Shown here piece after piece: positions 50,961 through 61,330 of a stretch of DNA of 64,000 bases; position 1 is the stretch's first letter, and each line of letters opens with the position of its first letter. This stretch comes from Mesorhabditis belari (Eukaryota; Nematoda; Chromadorea; Rhabditida; Rhabditidae). The position numbers and the translations under genes are program-made. Where the stretch lies: the NCBI GenBank assembly GCA_958450365.1, contig CAUEEP010000924.1:310001-374000 (forward strand), written 5' to 3'. The notes below the pieces were generated by a model. That model was not told where the DNA came from and made no database searches. It saw nothing but the letters and a program-made list of their open reading frames with translations.

Positions 50961-52195
50961 TGCCTTACCCTTGCCTTAAAAATTTTGCCTTTAAAAGGTC
51001 TGGAATCTTGAGCTTATCGCAAAAACCATAAAATCTTTGAAATTTTTCGTGGAAAGCATCCAAGACTCGTCAGTGTGGTTAAAATTGGTCAAGTTTTGAT
51101 CCGAACTTGATCGAAATTTCTTTAGAAAGTCTTTCTTTAAAGTCTTGAGTTTCCTTAGTGTATTTTTCCCAGATCAATTATTAGGTAAAGCTAAAAAAGT
51201 GCAACCTTGCTTTGAATTTCGATTCTGATTATGCAGAAATTCTGATTTTCTCTATTCTTGTCAAATTCAACGATTTCTGCAAGTCGACTTACAGAAATGT
51301 GACAATTTGTGACCATTTTCCCTTTAAGACTTGACTTATTGGTTAACTGTGATCTCTTTCATCCGATTCGGAAGTTTTTAATAGATAAATGTAGCCAAGA
51401 TTGACAATAGATGTGGTAATTGCATTTATCAGACATTTATCAGATTAATCAGACATTATGCAATTGTTTTTGAACTAAATTGTGTAAATTCGGCCAAGAG
51501 GAGCTCATTATTGGTTAAATTTCTATTCAAACACACACCATTTATCAACTGGACGCAAGTTTAAAGATAAGTACAAATTGCCAAGCAATACCTTTAGTTT
51601 CTAATTGAAAGCAACTCATGCATCACATCTATTACCACATCTATTGTCAAACTTGGCTACATTTATCTATTAAAAACTTCCGAATTGGATGAAATAGATC
51701 ACATTTAATCAATAAGTCAAGGTTTAAAGGGAAAATTGTCACAAAAATTGTTATAACTTGCCATAAATTGTCATAAATTGTCAAAATTTGCCATAATTTG
51801 CCATAATTTGCCATAATTTGCCATAATTTGCCATAATTTGCCATAAATTGCATAATTTGCCATAAATTGTCACATTTCTGTAAGTCGACTTGCAGAAATC
51901 GTTGAATTTGACAAGAATAGAGAAAATCAGAATTTCTGCATAATCAGAATCGAAATTTCAAGCAAGGTTGTACTTTGTAGCTTTATTTAATAATTGATCT
52001 GGGAAAAATACACTAAAGAAAATCAAGAATCGATCAAGTTCGAATCAAAACTTGACCAATTTTAACCACACTGACGAGTCTTGGATGCTTTCCACGAAAA
52101 TTTTCAAAGATTTTATGATTTTTGCGATAAGCTCAAGATTCCAGACTAAAGGACTAAATGACTAAAGGCAAAATTTTTAAGGCAAGGCTAAGGGA
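50961..52195. mobile_element. 1.2-kb near-perfect palindrome
   Basis: Arms from TGCCTTACCCTTGCCTTAAA inward to a centre near 51500-51550. The right arm contains an extra 100 bp of TTTGCCATAA-type tandem copies (51765-51865) where the left arm has only one related stretch. No transposase and no clear target duplication were found. Confidence 0.8.
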
Positions 52196-52359
52196 TAACT
52201 TTTTCTAGAGTGAGAATTTATTGAGCAAGAAAAGCATTAAAAATCGATGATGATTGAGTGATCAGTGGATGGTGTGATCACTTGGCAAAGTTTCCATTTC
52301 ACTGGCTACAGTAATCGTTGACGCGTCGCAGGACCCGGTTCCTTTAGCTGTAAACAGTA

Positions 52360-52400
52360 CCTGTAAACAGTACCTGTAAACAGTACCTGTAAATAGTACT
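52360..52400. repeat. AACAGTACCTGTA triplet
   Basis: Three 13-bp copies of GTAAACAGTACCT. Otherwise 52196-52527 holds no gene. Confidence 0.7.
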
Positions 52401-52527
52401 AAAAGTTACAGTATTCGGTTAAATTCTAGTGTAGAATTAGTTCTTTTTGATTCAGAAATTGACTAAAGTTATATTTGTTTCCCGAAATTGTTTGTTTAGC
52501 TGTTGGATTGGCTCTTCAAAGTAAATA

Positions 52528-53087
52528 CAGGATGATCAAGAATTACCGCAACACACAAAAGGCCTGGCTTTTAACCAAATATGCAACCCATCTCGAAAAG
52601 TTAACTTAAATATCTTTATTCAACATTCAACAGTAAAAAATTAACAATTAAATTCAAATTTGCCTCCATCGGCATTCAGACAGGCCTGCAAACGTTTGGG
52701 AAACGCGTTGACCAACATACAACAGTTGACAACATATAACAGTAACAGTAACAGTAAGTGCGTTAACAGTGGCGAGCAAATAGGCATCATCGAGGGTATC
52801 CCATACTTTGATGAGCGCCTTCTTCAAACTTTCCATATTTTTATATGGTTTTGCACATGCCCTGGCTTCAAGAACACTCCAGACAGAGTAATCCAATGGG
52901 TTAAGATCAGGTGAGCTGGGTGGCCACTCCGAAAACGAGATGAAGTCCGGGAAGAACTCTTGCACTTTTGCAAAAAAACTCTTGCAAAACTCTTGCACTT
53001 TCTTTGCCTTGTGAGCCGGCGCACCACCTTGTTGATAAGTCCAAAAAAATACAAAACTAGCCGAGCCCAATGTTGACTAGCTTTCCC
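52528..53087 (-). mobile_element. Decayed maT-like transposon, one end visible
   Basis: The left end CAGGATGATCAAGAATTACC follows TA. The other end is not found; a tRNA-like unit begins at 53088. Confidence 0.6.
52654..53070 (-). pseudogene. maT/DD37D-like transposase fragment
   Basis: The minus frame reads QQGGAPAHKAKKVQEF, EWPPSSPDLNPLDYSVWSV, LEARACAKPYKN and LKKALIKVWDTLDDAY. In the family the first motif is QQDGAPAH, so the catalytic aspartate is replaced by glycine. KVQEF is duplicated (about 14 residues, CKSFFAKVQEF). After VNA the frame turns into a (GTTACT)n-type insertion and ends. It cannot encode an active enzyme. Confidence 0.88.
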
Positions 53088-53166
53088 TCCGAGCGCAGAG
53101 TGGTTAGAGCGCGTGTCTCTCAAACGAGAGTGGCAAAGAGAGGTCGTGGGTTCAGTCCTCTCCGAG
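53088..53166 (+). pseudogene. tRNA-like sequence (Leu/Ser type)
   Basis: GCGCAGAGTGGTTAGAGCGC, a TCTCTCAAACGAGAG hairpin, a long variable region and B box GGGTTCAGTCCTC, then ATTGTTTTGCTTTTC. It abuts the maT-like remnant. Confidence 0.65.
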
Positions 53167-53557
53167 AAAAATTGTTTTGCTTTTCTTTTCAAAATGGATT
53201 TTAACTGCTGGAAAGTCAATTTCGATAGTTTTCTACTATATATAAAAGGGAAGAGACGTCCGTCTGTTAACATTATACGCAACATTGTCTACAATGAAGT
53301 TCTCGAATAAACTATGGAAAAATTAACCCAATGGCGATTTTTAGGGCGTCATGGCTTCCAGCCATAGATCTTTGATTTGGTAGAGTGTTCAGTGTGAGGA
53401 GAGTGTTCCTAGACCTCCGCGCGGTTCTCCCTGGAGATTTCCATATCTGGGATGAGCTAACTATAGGAATGGGTTTAAAACAACTTGAATAAATGAAATA
53501 AATGGATCCTCGATTACGTTCAGCCCCAGCTGTCCAGTGGCGTTAACCGAAAAGATT

Positions 53558-53750
53558 CCTGCTTAGGCTCAGGCTTAGGCTCAGGCTTAGGCTTAGGCTT
53601 AGACTCAGGCTTGGACTTAGTGCGAAGGCTAGCGGCTAGCGCCTAGCACTAAGTCTATTTGGGTTGGGGCTAAACCCCCATTTTCTGGATCTCAGCCAGT
53701 TCTCGGAGCTAAGGGACACCCGCTTTTAGGCTTAGGCTTAGGCAACATGA
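53558..53750. repeat. Interstitial TTAGGC (telomere-type) tract
   Basis: GGCTTAGGCTCAGGCTTAGG and variants at 53558-53625, then TTAGGCTTAGGCTTAGGC at about 53727-53745. TTAGGC is the nematode telomere hexamer. Several hexamers carry substitutions, so the tract is old. Confidence 0.75.
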
Positions 53751-54737
53751 TATGATATGATTATCAATTGGCACGACAACAAGGATTATTTACGTTAGCC
53801 TCAACGCGCATCAGTTTTCAGCTGCGTTAGCAATGATGTTAGCAATGCGTTAGCAATGCATTAGCAATGCATTAGCAAAGATGAAAACTGTTGGTTGAGT
53901 TTATAACCTAATACTTATTAACCCTCAAATTATTGTGACTGAGAGAAAAGTTCAGAATCGATTTGATCTACAAATTGAACTACCAATTTGAAGGCGGTGA
54001 TTTTCCGTAGTCATTTTTCAACATTCAATTACCTACCGAAAACTCAATTCATTTCGAAAACTCATTTCATTTCAACTATCATTTAAGAAAAAAACATCTA
54101 AAATGTGAGAAAGGAGCACTTTTCTGAACAATTATCAAATACAATCGCGTTTTTGACATTTTTGTGCCTGATTTGCCAATAAAGTCTTTTGTATTGAATA
54201 CTTTATATTAAATTCTTTATTATTTCTTTTTAAATCCCCAAATTTCCTTTTTGTTTAACCCTTCAAACAACTCATTCTAATTCTCGAAAAGTTTCGGCAG
54301 AAATGCCGAAAATGGGCGCCCATTCTCGCGCAAGTAATTCGCCAGTTGGCAAAGAGAAAGAAAGAAAGAAAGAAAGAAATAAATAATTAGATGTCTCTTT
54401 TTCTTTTCTTTTCAAATATTCAGTCATTCCCTCACCTCAATGTCATAAGTCATTATATTCGGCGATAGGTCGATCGAGCGGAATTTTTCGGCCAAAGGAC
54501 CGGGGAAATTAAAATCGGCTCCCCAGGGAAAGGGCTTTGTTGGTGCCAGATTGCCGATTACGATAGCTGGCTGAGTGTTGAGCTTGCGTAATGTTTCTCC
54601 TTATTGCTTTTGGCATTTGATTTGAATTTGGAATTTGTTGCGTTTGCAAATTTGTCCCGAATGATTGAAATCTCGGAGATTTCGATTTTGATAAGTGAAA
54701 CGCGGCCTTTTCAAACCAATTGATTAACGAACCTATC

Positions 54738-54890
54738 TCCATGATTCAAGCCGTTATGGGCAGAATGAAATATACGGGAAATTGAAGACAGCTATCGAGA
54801 AATTGCCAGGAAAAACGGCTGTTCACACCAATTGCTCAGCACCTACTATCTCAACGATCCAACCGTTTATGGGCAGAATGAAACGGCGCC
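54738..54890 (+). pseudogene. Tc1/Tc3-type HTH domain, tandem remnant
   Basis: The tail of one unit (GTTATGGGCAGAATGAAATA) is followed by a whole unit reading EDSYREIARKNGCSHQLLST then YYLNDPTVYGQNE. It is related to the tandem pair at 42650-43010. No catalytic part. Confidence 0.6.
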
Positions 54891-54892
54891 AA

Positions 54893-55383
54893 ACTTTAAA
54901 GGGACTTTTTGCACACATAAAGCCTTCTTTAAACATACGTTTGGTTTCATCAAAAGAATCCACTATTTCTCTACAAAATGACTTTTGAGAGATTCCACAA
55001 AGCTTTTCTTTCGTGGAGTTTATGAACTTCCAAACGCAGCTGGTTAAAATGGCAAAGAGTCCGACTCATCATTTGAACAGTTTCTTTCACATAAACCTTC
55101 TTTGGTGTTTATATAAAAAAGATAGAGCACATTCAATTACTTAAGTTGCCAAATTTGCAGGAAGATCCCACCAATGGTTTTTTCTAGATGACAGTTTGTA
55201 GTTTTTGTGAAAAAATGGCTTTTGCTTGAGCGGAGGCGCTGTTTGAATTTTCTTTTAAATGTCATTTTGTAGAGAATTAGTTAACCATTCTACTGATATC
55301 AACCGCATATTATTTGACGAAGTCGAATAGAAGTTTTAGACATTTTTTTGATTTTCGGCGCCGACTCATTCTCCCCAACCCAA
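54893..55383. mobile_element. Mariner-like MITE, inverted relative of 41039-41569
   Basis: The right end CATTCTCCCCAACCCAA is followed by TA. Interior blocks ACTATTTCTCTACAAAATG and AAACCTTCTTTGGTG are shared, inverted, with the element at 41039. The left boundary is unclear. Confidence 0.6.
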
Positions 55384-56498
55384 TAGTATTGGATTCGATT
55401 TGGAATTAACGTAAAATGATCGCCATCTCATTAAAAGAAAATCGGCATCTGAAAAGAGATGCCGATTTTGATAAGCGACGATTGAATGCCATTTCTGAAT
55501 CCCAAAAGGTCTTTAAGGTCACAAATGTGTGGAAAACTTGTTCTTTCTGAATCAACAGTTAATGAAAAGTTAAAGTAGATAGATTGCATAAAAGCTATGT
55601 AAGGTTACAGTAGTTTTGAAAGTTGACACATTTTAGAATTGATCTTTGCAGCAAGTTTGAAGTTGAATAAGTTTAAATGTCAAACGGTGGGGATCTATAA
55701 TTTTGTTGTCGAAATGTCATTTCGAAAAACCCATCCACCATTGACCAACTGTGTTTGCAATTTGGAACTCATTTTAGTAAGGTTAAGGTTAGTTTAGTAG
55801 AGCGTAAGGTTACGGTAGTTTCAAAAAGTTGGTACCTTTTAGAAAACGTAGAAAGAAGAGCATTCAACAGTAGACAGTACATCACAGTATAGCATATCTT
55901 GTGAATCCCTACTCTGCCCCTAAAGTGCCCCATCCCTGAATCCAGGTGATATGCCTATCCAAATGTTGTCCCCATTTCCCCAGCACATTCAATCTCTTGC
56001 ACCAATCCTCTCCCTTCCATTTCCACCTATCTAATTGCCCCATTTGCATTCACTGGGGTCCTTTCATTGGTACATCGGAAAGAGGATGGGATAAGCCGCC
56101 AATATTAGCAGGTAAGGTAGGAGATTTGGCGGCTGTCCCCATCTCGAAGCGTTGGTAGAAATTTGGCTAATTATTTGTCGTCCACCTCCATCACCCGGCT
56201 TCATCACTAATCCACCAAGAGAGGCACACTAATTGCTGAGAGTTTTGGGCCTTTTCACCGGGATATCGAAGGTTATGAATATGACAAAATGAAGAGGTGG
56301 ATTTGGTTTATAGAAATGGTAGCAATACAATGGATAAAATGGATAAAATGGATAAGCTTTCACAAGTGGCAAAGAAATTAGAATAAAGTTTGAGCATCTC
56401 CTTTGTAAAGTTAAATAAAAGGAGGACAGATTCGCATAGTTTTTCTCTCAGCTAAAAATCTTTAAATTATTAGTTGGATAAAGCTTTAAAAGGACAAA
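55384..56498. other. No supported gene
   Basis: Holds a short inverted AAAATCGGCATCT...AGATGCCGATTTT at 55436-55470. A C-rich stretch at 55910-56060 has a 70-codon plus frame whose sequence resembles nothing known, and there is a TGGATAAAA triplet near 56330. Confidence 0.4.
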
Positions 56499-57274
56499 AT
56501 GAACAAAAAAAAAGGACAAAATAAAGACTTTGCTAAAGATGAAGGTCCGGCTGATTTGTTAGGTGGACTCCTTTCAAACCGACAGAGCCTGTTCCAGCTA
56601 AATCAGTCGCAAAGCCTCCGTTAAAACTGAAGCCAACTTCGGATGATGAGGAACCAGCCGAAGAAGTGAGCATTCCATTACCAAAGAAGCCGGTTGCACC
56701 TCTCACAAAAGCACCAGCAAAACCATCAGATACTCCGAAGACTGCTGAACCTGAGAAGCCAAAACCAGTTATAACACCGGCAAAACCTTCCAAACCAGTA
56801 CCAAAACTAAAACCGACTTCTGATGATGAGGAACCGGCTGAAGAGGTTTCTCTTCCCTTGCCAAAGAAACCGGTTGCTCCAGTGACCAAGGCTCCCGCTA
56901 AACCAACAACAGCTCCAAAAAAGCCTGAAGATTCTGAAGGTCCGGCTGATTTGTTAGGTGGACCAGATAAAAAGAAGCCTGTTCCGAAATTCAAAGAACC
57001 TACTGATGAGCCAAAATCAACTACTCCAGCAAAACCAACAACAACTCCAGCTCCGGCTAAACCAGCAGCTACTCCTGCTAAACCAGCTGCAACAACTCCA
57101 GCAAAACCAGCTACAAAAGCGCCACTTAAACCTATACCAACTTCTGATGATGAAGAACCGGCTGAAGAGATTTCTACTCAAAAATTTGCTAGAAAATCAG
57201 CACGCCAGACAGGATGCGTTTCCGTTTTTAAGCTCAAAGAAAACTCAACTAGAATCCTTTCTTTTGATCATTAG
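56499..57274 (+). pseudogene. Lys/Pro/Ala-rich repeat protein, frameshifted
   Basis: From ATG at 56499 the frame reads MNKKKGQNKDFAKDEGPADL and then runs out of register near 56567. From about 56569 another frame continues for some 230 codons to TAG. It has three copies of PTSDDEEPAEE(V/I)S, two followed by (I/L)PLPKKPVAP, and two copies of GPADLLGG (one in each frame), separated by linkers of KPTTTPAPAKPAATP type. It is predicted to be disordered. The tail QKFARKSARQTGCVSVF differs. It could be a truncated duplicate of a larger repeat protein, or an exon with an unseen intron at the shift. No function can be assigned. Confidence 0.5.
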
Positions 57275-57624
57275 CTAAACTCAGAGATCAGAAGAATCTC
57301 TAAACTTTCAATTTCAAATCTCTAAACTTTCAATTTCCATTTCCCTCACAATTTCAATTTCAATTTTCTTAAAGCACGATAAGTTTGACGGCATTCTTTT
57401 AATGGTTATGTTGGTTTTCGGGGGAAATTTTTGTGTCCTGGCCCCTAATTTCGTGGGTCCGCAAAATCAGAAACTCCCGAGAATGCCCGTAAACGAAATT
57501 TGTGGGTGCTCAACCTTTCAAATTGCCTCTCTCAATCAACTCTTGTAAAAGTTGTATGAGATTTTGCAAAATTTCGCTTTATCCTTTGCCTTTCCTTTCC
57601 TTGATTATGATCTTTTATTCACAA
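57275..57624. other. 3' flank of the repeat-protein locus; no gene
   Basis: Starts with TAAACTTTCAATTTCAAAT repeated twice, then mixed sequence with a moderately GC-rich part at 57420-57520. No poly(A) signal is close to the stop codon. Confidence 0.4.
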
Positions 57625-57706
57625 TAAAAAGAGAGAGAGAGCCTGAAACTTTATCTAGATTCACAAGCAGATCTAGATAAAGTTTCAGGCTCTCTCTCTC
57701 TTTTTA
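57625..57706. repeat. Perfect 36-bp-stem hairpin
   Basis: TAAAAAGAGAGAGAGAGCCT plus GAAACTTTATCTAGAT pairs exactly with 57671-57706 across a 10-nt loop. No mismatch is seen. It could come from a recent inverted duplication, or be a source of a double-stranded transcript. Confidence 0.85.
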
Positions 57707-57820
57707 TATTATACATATTAAAAGTATAAATTCTATTTACAGTATTCCAGACATTAAACTGAATATCTTTAACTAATTTAAAACGATTTAGCCTAAATGG
57801 TTGGATAGTTTTTTAGCTGG

Positions 57821-58028
57821 TATACTGTAGACTTCACTGGTATACTGTAGACTTCACTGGTATACTGTAGACTTCACTGGTATACTGTAGACTTCACTGG
57901 TATACTGTAGACTTCACTGGTATACTGTAGACTTCACTGGTATACTGTAGACTTCACTGGTATACTGTAGACTTCACTGGTATACTGTAGACTTCACTGG
58001 TATACTGTAGACTTCACTGGTATACTGT
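57821..58028. repeat. 20-bp minisatellite, 10 identical copies
   Basis: Ten copies of TATACTGTAGACTTCACTGG without a single difference, plus a partial eleventh. It is the most homogeneous array in the window and therefore the youngest or the most actively homogenised. Confidence 0.97.
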
Positions 58029-58891
58029 TGTTGGTTTATAAAAGAATTCTAAAAACAAGAAGAAATAAGCCACTCCAATAGGCATCCCAATCCGTATAGC
58101 CCCCTGAAAACTTCGAATTCATTCACAGATCGTGTTAAACCTTTACTGCCAACTTCTACGAATTCCCCATTTTCCCATTCCATATTTTTACCACCCAGTT
58201 TCGTGATCCCATTATTTTCGGGACCGAAAAAAAGTTTTCGCCAAAATTTTTGGGCCGATAATTGGGTGGAGAGGGAAAAATGGGTTTGGCTGAAATCGAA
58301 AATAAGCGAGACTTTCCGGAGAAATGAAATGGAGAAAAGGGGAATTGAAGGAGTGAAATGCCGGGACCCATTTCGGTGGACCCGATTAATTTCATGCATG
58401 GCTGGGGTTAAGATCGAGGAGTTGAGGGGAAAAGTTGAAGGATAAAGTGGCAATGCCAATGAGATTCAGGTGTAAACTAGCAATAAGCTTCGAAGGAATT
58501 CGTAAGAATGTTGTTGTATTTGTGTGGCCGAAAGACTTTCCGGTTTTTCATTCAAATTTTTTTGTGCTTCTTTTTGATTTTGATTTCCACCAGCTCTCTG
58601 GTGCTAAAAAGTACCAGCCCTCTGGTGCTTTTGGTCCACCAGCTCTCTGGTGCTTTTGTGACCTAATTTCTCACTACGAATACCAATAGCAATAACCGAC
58701 AAAGGTTTTTGTGTGTCCCCCCTTTTTGATCCCAAATTCGAACTAGGGAAAGGCTCAAGGTGAGCTTTGTCTAGTGGACTATAGAATCCGTATAAGGAAT
58801 CCGAATCTGAAATCAAATTCTGTCAAATGCTTTTCCAGGCGTGTAAAAATCCAATCGAAAATTTGGAAACACAAAAACGGAAAAAGAAAAA

Positions 58892-58956
58892 GTTGCACCA
58901 GGAACCGAACCATGATCCTGTGGGCGGAAGCCTAATGTGTCCACTAGGCCAGCAAC
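58892..58956 (-). pseudogene. tRNA-like sequence (Arg-like), left partner of a head-to-head pair
   Basis: The minus strand reads TGGCCTAGTGGACAC (A box) and TGGTTCGGTTCCT (B box). The outer GTTGC pairs with GCAAC. The anticodon stem does not pair. Followed by TTTTTCTTTTT. Confidence 0.65.
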
Positions 58957-59075
58957 GCATCCATTTTCCCGAAGTCTTTTAAAGCATCTGTTTTGACCCG
59001 AAACTTGACACCATCCGCCGGCAAATTTTGACACCGGATGCTTTAAAAAGGCCCCTCTCCTAGCGGAGAACAAGT

Positions 59076-59144
59076 ACATTGGTGGTCTAGTGGATAACGC
59101 CTTAGGCTTCGGGTTCAAGGACCAAGGTTCGATCCTTGCGATGC
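59076..59144 (+). pseudogene. tRNA-Arg(TCG)-like sequence, right partner of a head-to-head pair
   Basis: TGGTCTAGTGGATAACGC (A box), loop CTTCGGG, and AAGGTTCGATCCTT (paired T stem with B box), followed by TTTTTGTTTTGGCTTTT. Between the two partners AAAGCATCTGTTTTGAC and CACCGGATGCTTTAAAA form a further inverted repeat. Confidence 0.65.
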
Positions 59145-59218
59145 TTTTTGTTTTGGCTTTTCTTTTCTGGCATTCTGCAATTAATTGCATTATGAAAGTA
59201 GGAATTGGTTGGTTGCAA

Positions 59219-59314
59219 AGAAATTGAAAACTTGAATATGTGTATCTTGAATCATTGAATCTTTGAATCAACTATGAATCATTCAAGTTGATACACATAT
59301 TCAAGTTTTCAATT
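59219..59314. repeat. Long hairpin
   Basis: AAATTGAAAACTTGAATATG pairs with CATATTCAAGTTTTCAATTT. Pairing continues inward through GTATC and, with a small bulge, TTGAATCAT. Confidence 0.8.
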
Positions 59315-60289
59315 TATATTGGTTAACTATATTTAAAAATTTCTTTTCAATCATTTCTGATTCTGTGACAATTGGGTGATTTTGGCAGCTTTTGATTTCA
59401 GATTCGAATTTCTCGTTCGGATCGAATTCCAAAGAGTGCACTAGGTGTCCAAATAACCTTAAGTCCAAACAACACCTTAAGTTCCTTAAGTTCCTCAAGC
59501 ACAGTTCATGCCTTTCTCTAGTAAAGGATTTCTGAATTCTTCTGAACTCTTGAATTTACACAGTTAGTATCAATAGAAATGACGCAATATCAATAGCAAT
59601 CAATAAATCGTTTCAATTTTGAACCTTTCTCTGTGAAAATTTCCCGTGTGACCTTTCTCTCTGAACTTTTTACCTAAAGCACTATAGAAAAGAACACAAA
59701 ATGCTCAATGAGTAATAGCTCAATGAGCTGCGCTAACTCTTTTTCAATCGCAAACATTGAGCTCTCTTGCAAGAGCTCTCTTGCTCTCTTCAGAAGATAG
59801 TCCCACGTCTTTAATTCTTGGGATGGAATCGCAAAAAGGTCTATTGGGGGGAGGGATTTGGAATCAAATTAGGGCTCTGCGTTGGTTTCTCTTTTCAGAG
59901 CTCTTTGGGGAAAGAGCCTAGACCTCTTTCTTAGACCCACACAGCCATTGGGCGCCCCTCCCTCTTCCCCGTTCACCATTCACTAGGAATTTGGGGGATA
60001 CGGTAGCTTTTAGGAAGCTTTATATATCTATCTCTTTATATTTAAAAGTATTCAGTTAAATAATATTCTTTTTATTGTTGCTTTTTTTCCTTCAACAGAA
60101 TGTTTAGCCTCTTTCTTTACGTCCCCACCTCTTCATTTGAGAAATATGATCACTTTTTAGAGAATACTTGTAAAGTAAAGTTTTTCAAAACTTATCACTA
60201 ACTGAATGATGGATCTAACTACAGTAATATGTAGCTAAAACCTAAATTTACTTTGAGAACTTTCATAGATCAGCTGGCTTTTAAAGTAT

Positions 60290-61330
60290 CTATGCTTTTT
60301 CTCTATAAAATTCGATACTTTTTCTCTACAGAATCCTGTACTTTTCCTCTATAAAATCCTATACTTTTTCTCTATAAAATCCTATGCTTTTTCTCTATAA
60401 AATCCTATGCTTTTCCTCTACAGAATTCTATACTTTTTCTCTACAGAATTCTATACTTTTTCTCGACAGAATCCTGTACTTTTCCCCCATAAAATCCTAT
60501 ACTTTTTCTCTACAGAATTCTATACTTTTCCTCTACAGAATCCTGTACTTTTTCTCTACAGAATTCTATACTTTTCCTCTATAAAATCCTATACTTTTTC
60601 TCTACAGAATTCTATACTTTTTCTCTACAGAATTCTATACTTTTCTCGACAGAATCCTGTACTTTCCCCCATAAAACCAGTACTTTTCTCTACAGAATTC
60701 TATACTTTTTCTCTACAGAATTCTATACTTTTCCTCTACAGAATCCTGTACTTTTTCCATACTTTTCCTCTACAGAATCCTGTACTTTTTCTCTACAGAA
60801 TTCTATACTTTTCCTCTATAAAATCCTATACTTTTTCTCTACAGAATTCTATACTTTTTCTCTACAGAATTCTATACTTTTTCTCGACAGAATCCTGTAC
60901 TTTTCCCCCATAAAATCCTATACTTTTTCTCTACAGAATTCTATACTTTTCCTCTACAGAATCCTGTACTTTTTTTCTCTACAGAATTCTATACTTTTCC
61001 TCTATAAAATCCTATACTTTTTCTCTACAGAATTCTATACTTTTTCTCTACAGAATTCTATACTTTTCTCGACAGAATCCTGTACTTTTCCCCCATAAAA
61101 TCCAGTACTTTTTCTCTACAGAATTCTATACTTTTTCTCTACAGAATTCTATACTTTTCCTCTACAGAATCCTGTACTTTTTCTCTACAGAATTCTATAC
61201 TTTTCCTCTACAGAATCCTGTACTTTTTCTCTACAGAATTCTATACTTTTTCTCTACAGAATTCTATACTTTTTCTCTACAGAATCCTGTACTTTCCCCC
61301 CATAAAATCCTATACTTTTTCTCTACAGAA
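60290..61330. repeat. 1-kb array of TACTTTTTCTCTACAGAATTC units
   Basis: About 48 units of 20-22 bp built on CTCTACAGAATTCTATACTT, with the variants AGAATCCTGTAC and ATAAAATCCTATAC. Higher-order blocks of five to eight units recur (for example around 60440, 60640, 60890 and 61060). Confidence 0.95.

Noticed and set aside
50627..51031. 134-codon plus frame that matches a 66-codon minus frame at 50394-50594
   Set aside because: The match is due to the palindromic MITE (50408-50814), whose arms encode the same reading on both strands.
58049..58459. 136-codon minus frame and 80-codon plus frame
   Set aside because: Antisense pair in purine-rich sequence; neither has homology or splice context.
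20203..59144. The tRNA-like units as working tRNA genes
   Set aside because: Each fails in at least one stem, usually the acceptor or anticodon stem; only 102-174 folds fully.
60384..60913. 168-codon LYFFSTEFYTF-type frame
   Set aside because: A reading of a 21-bp array, broken wherever unit length changes.
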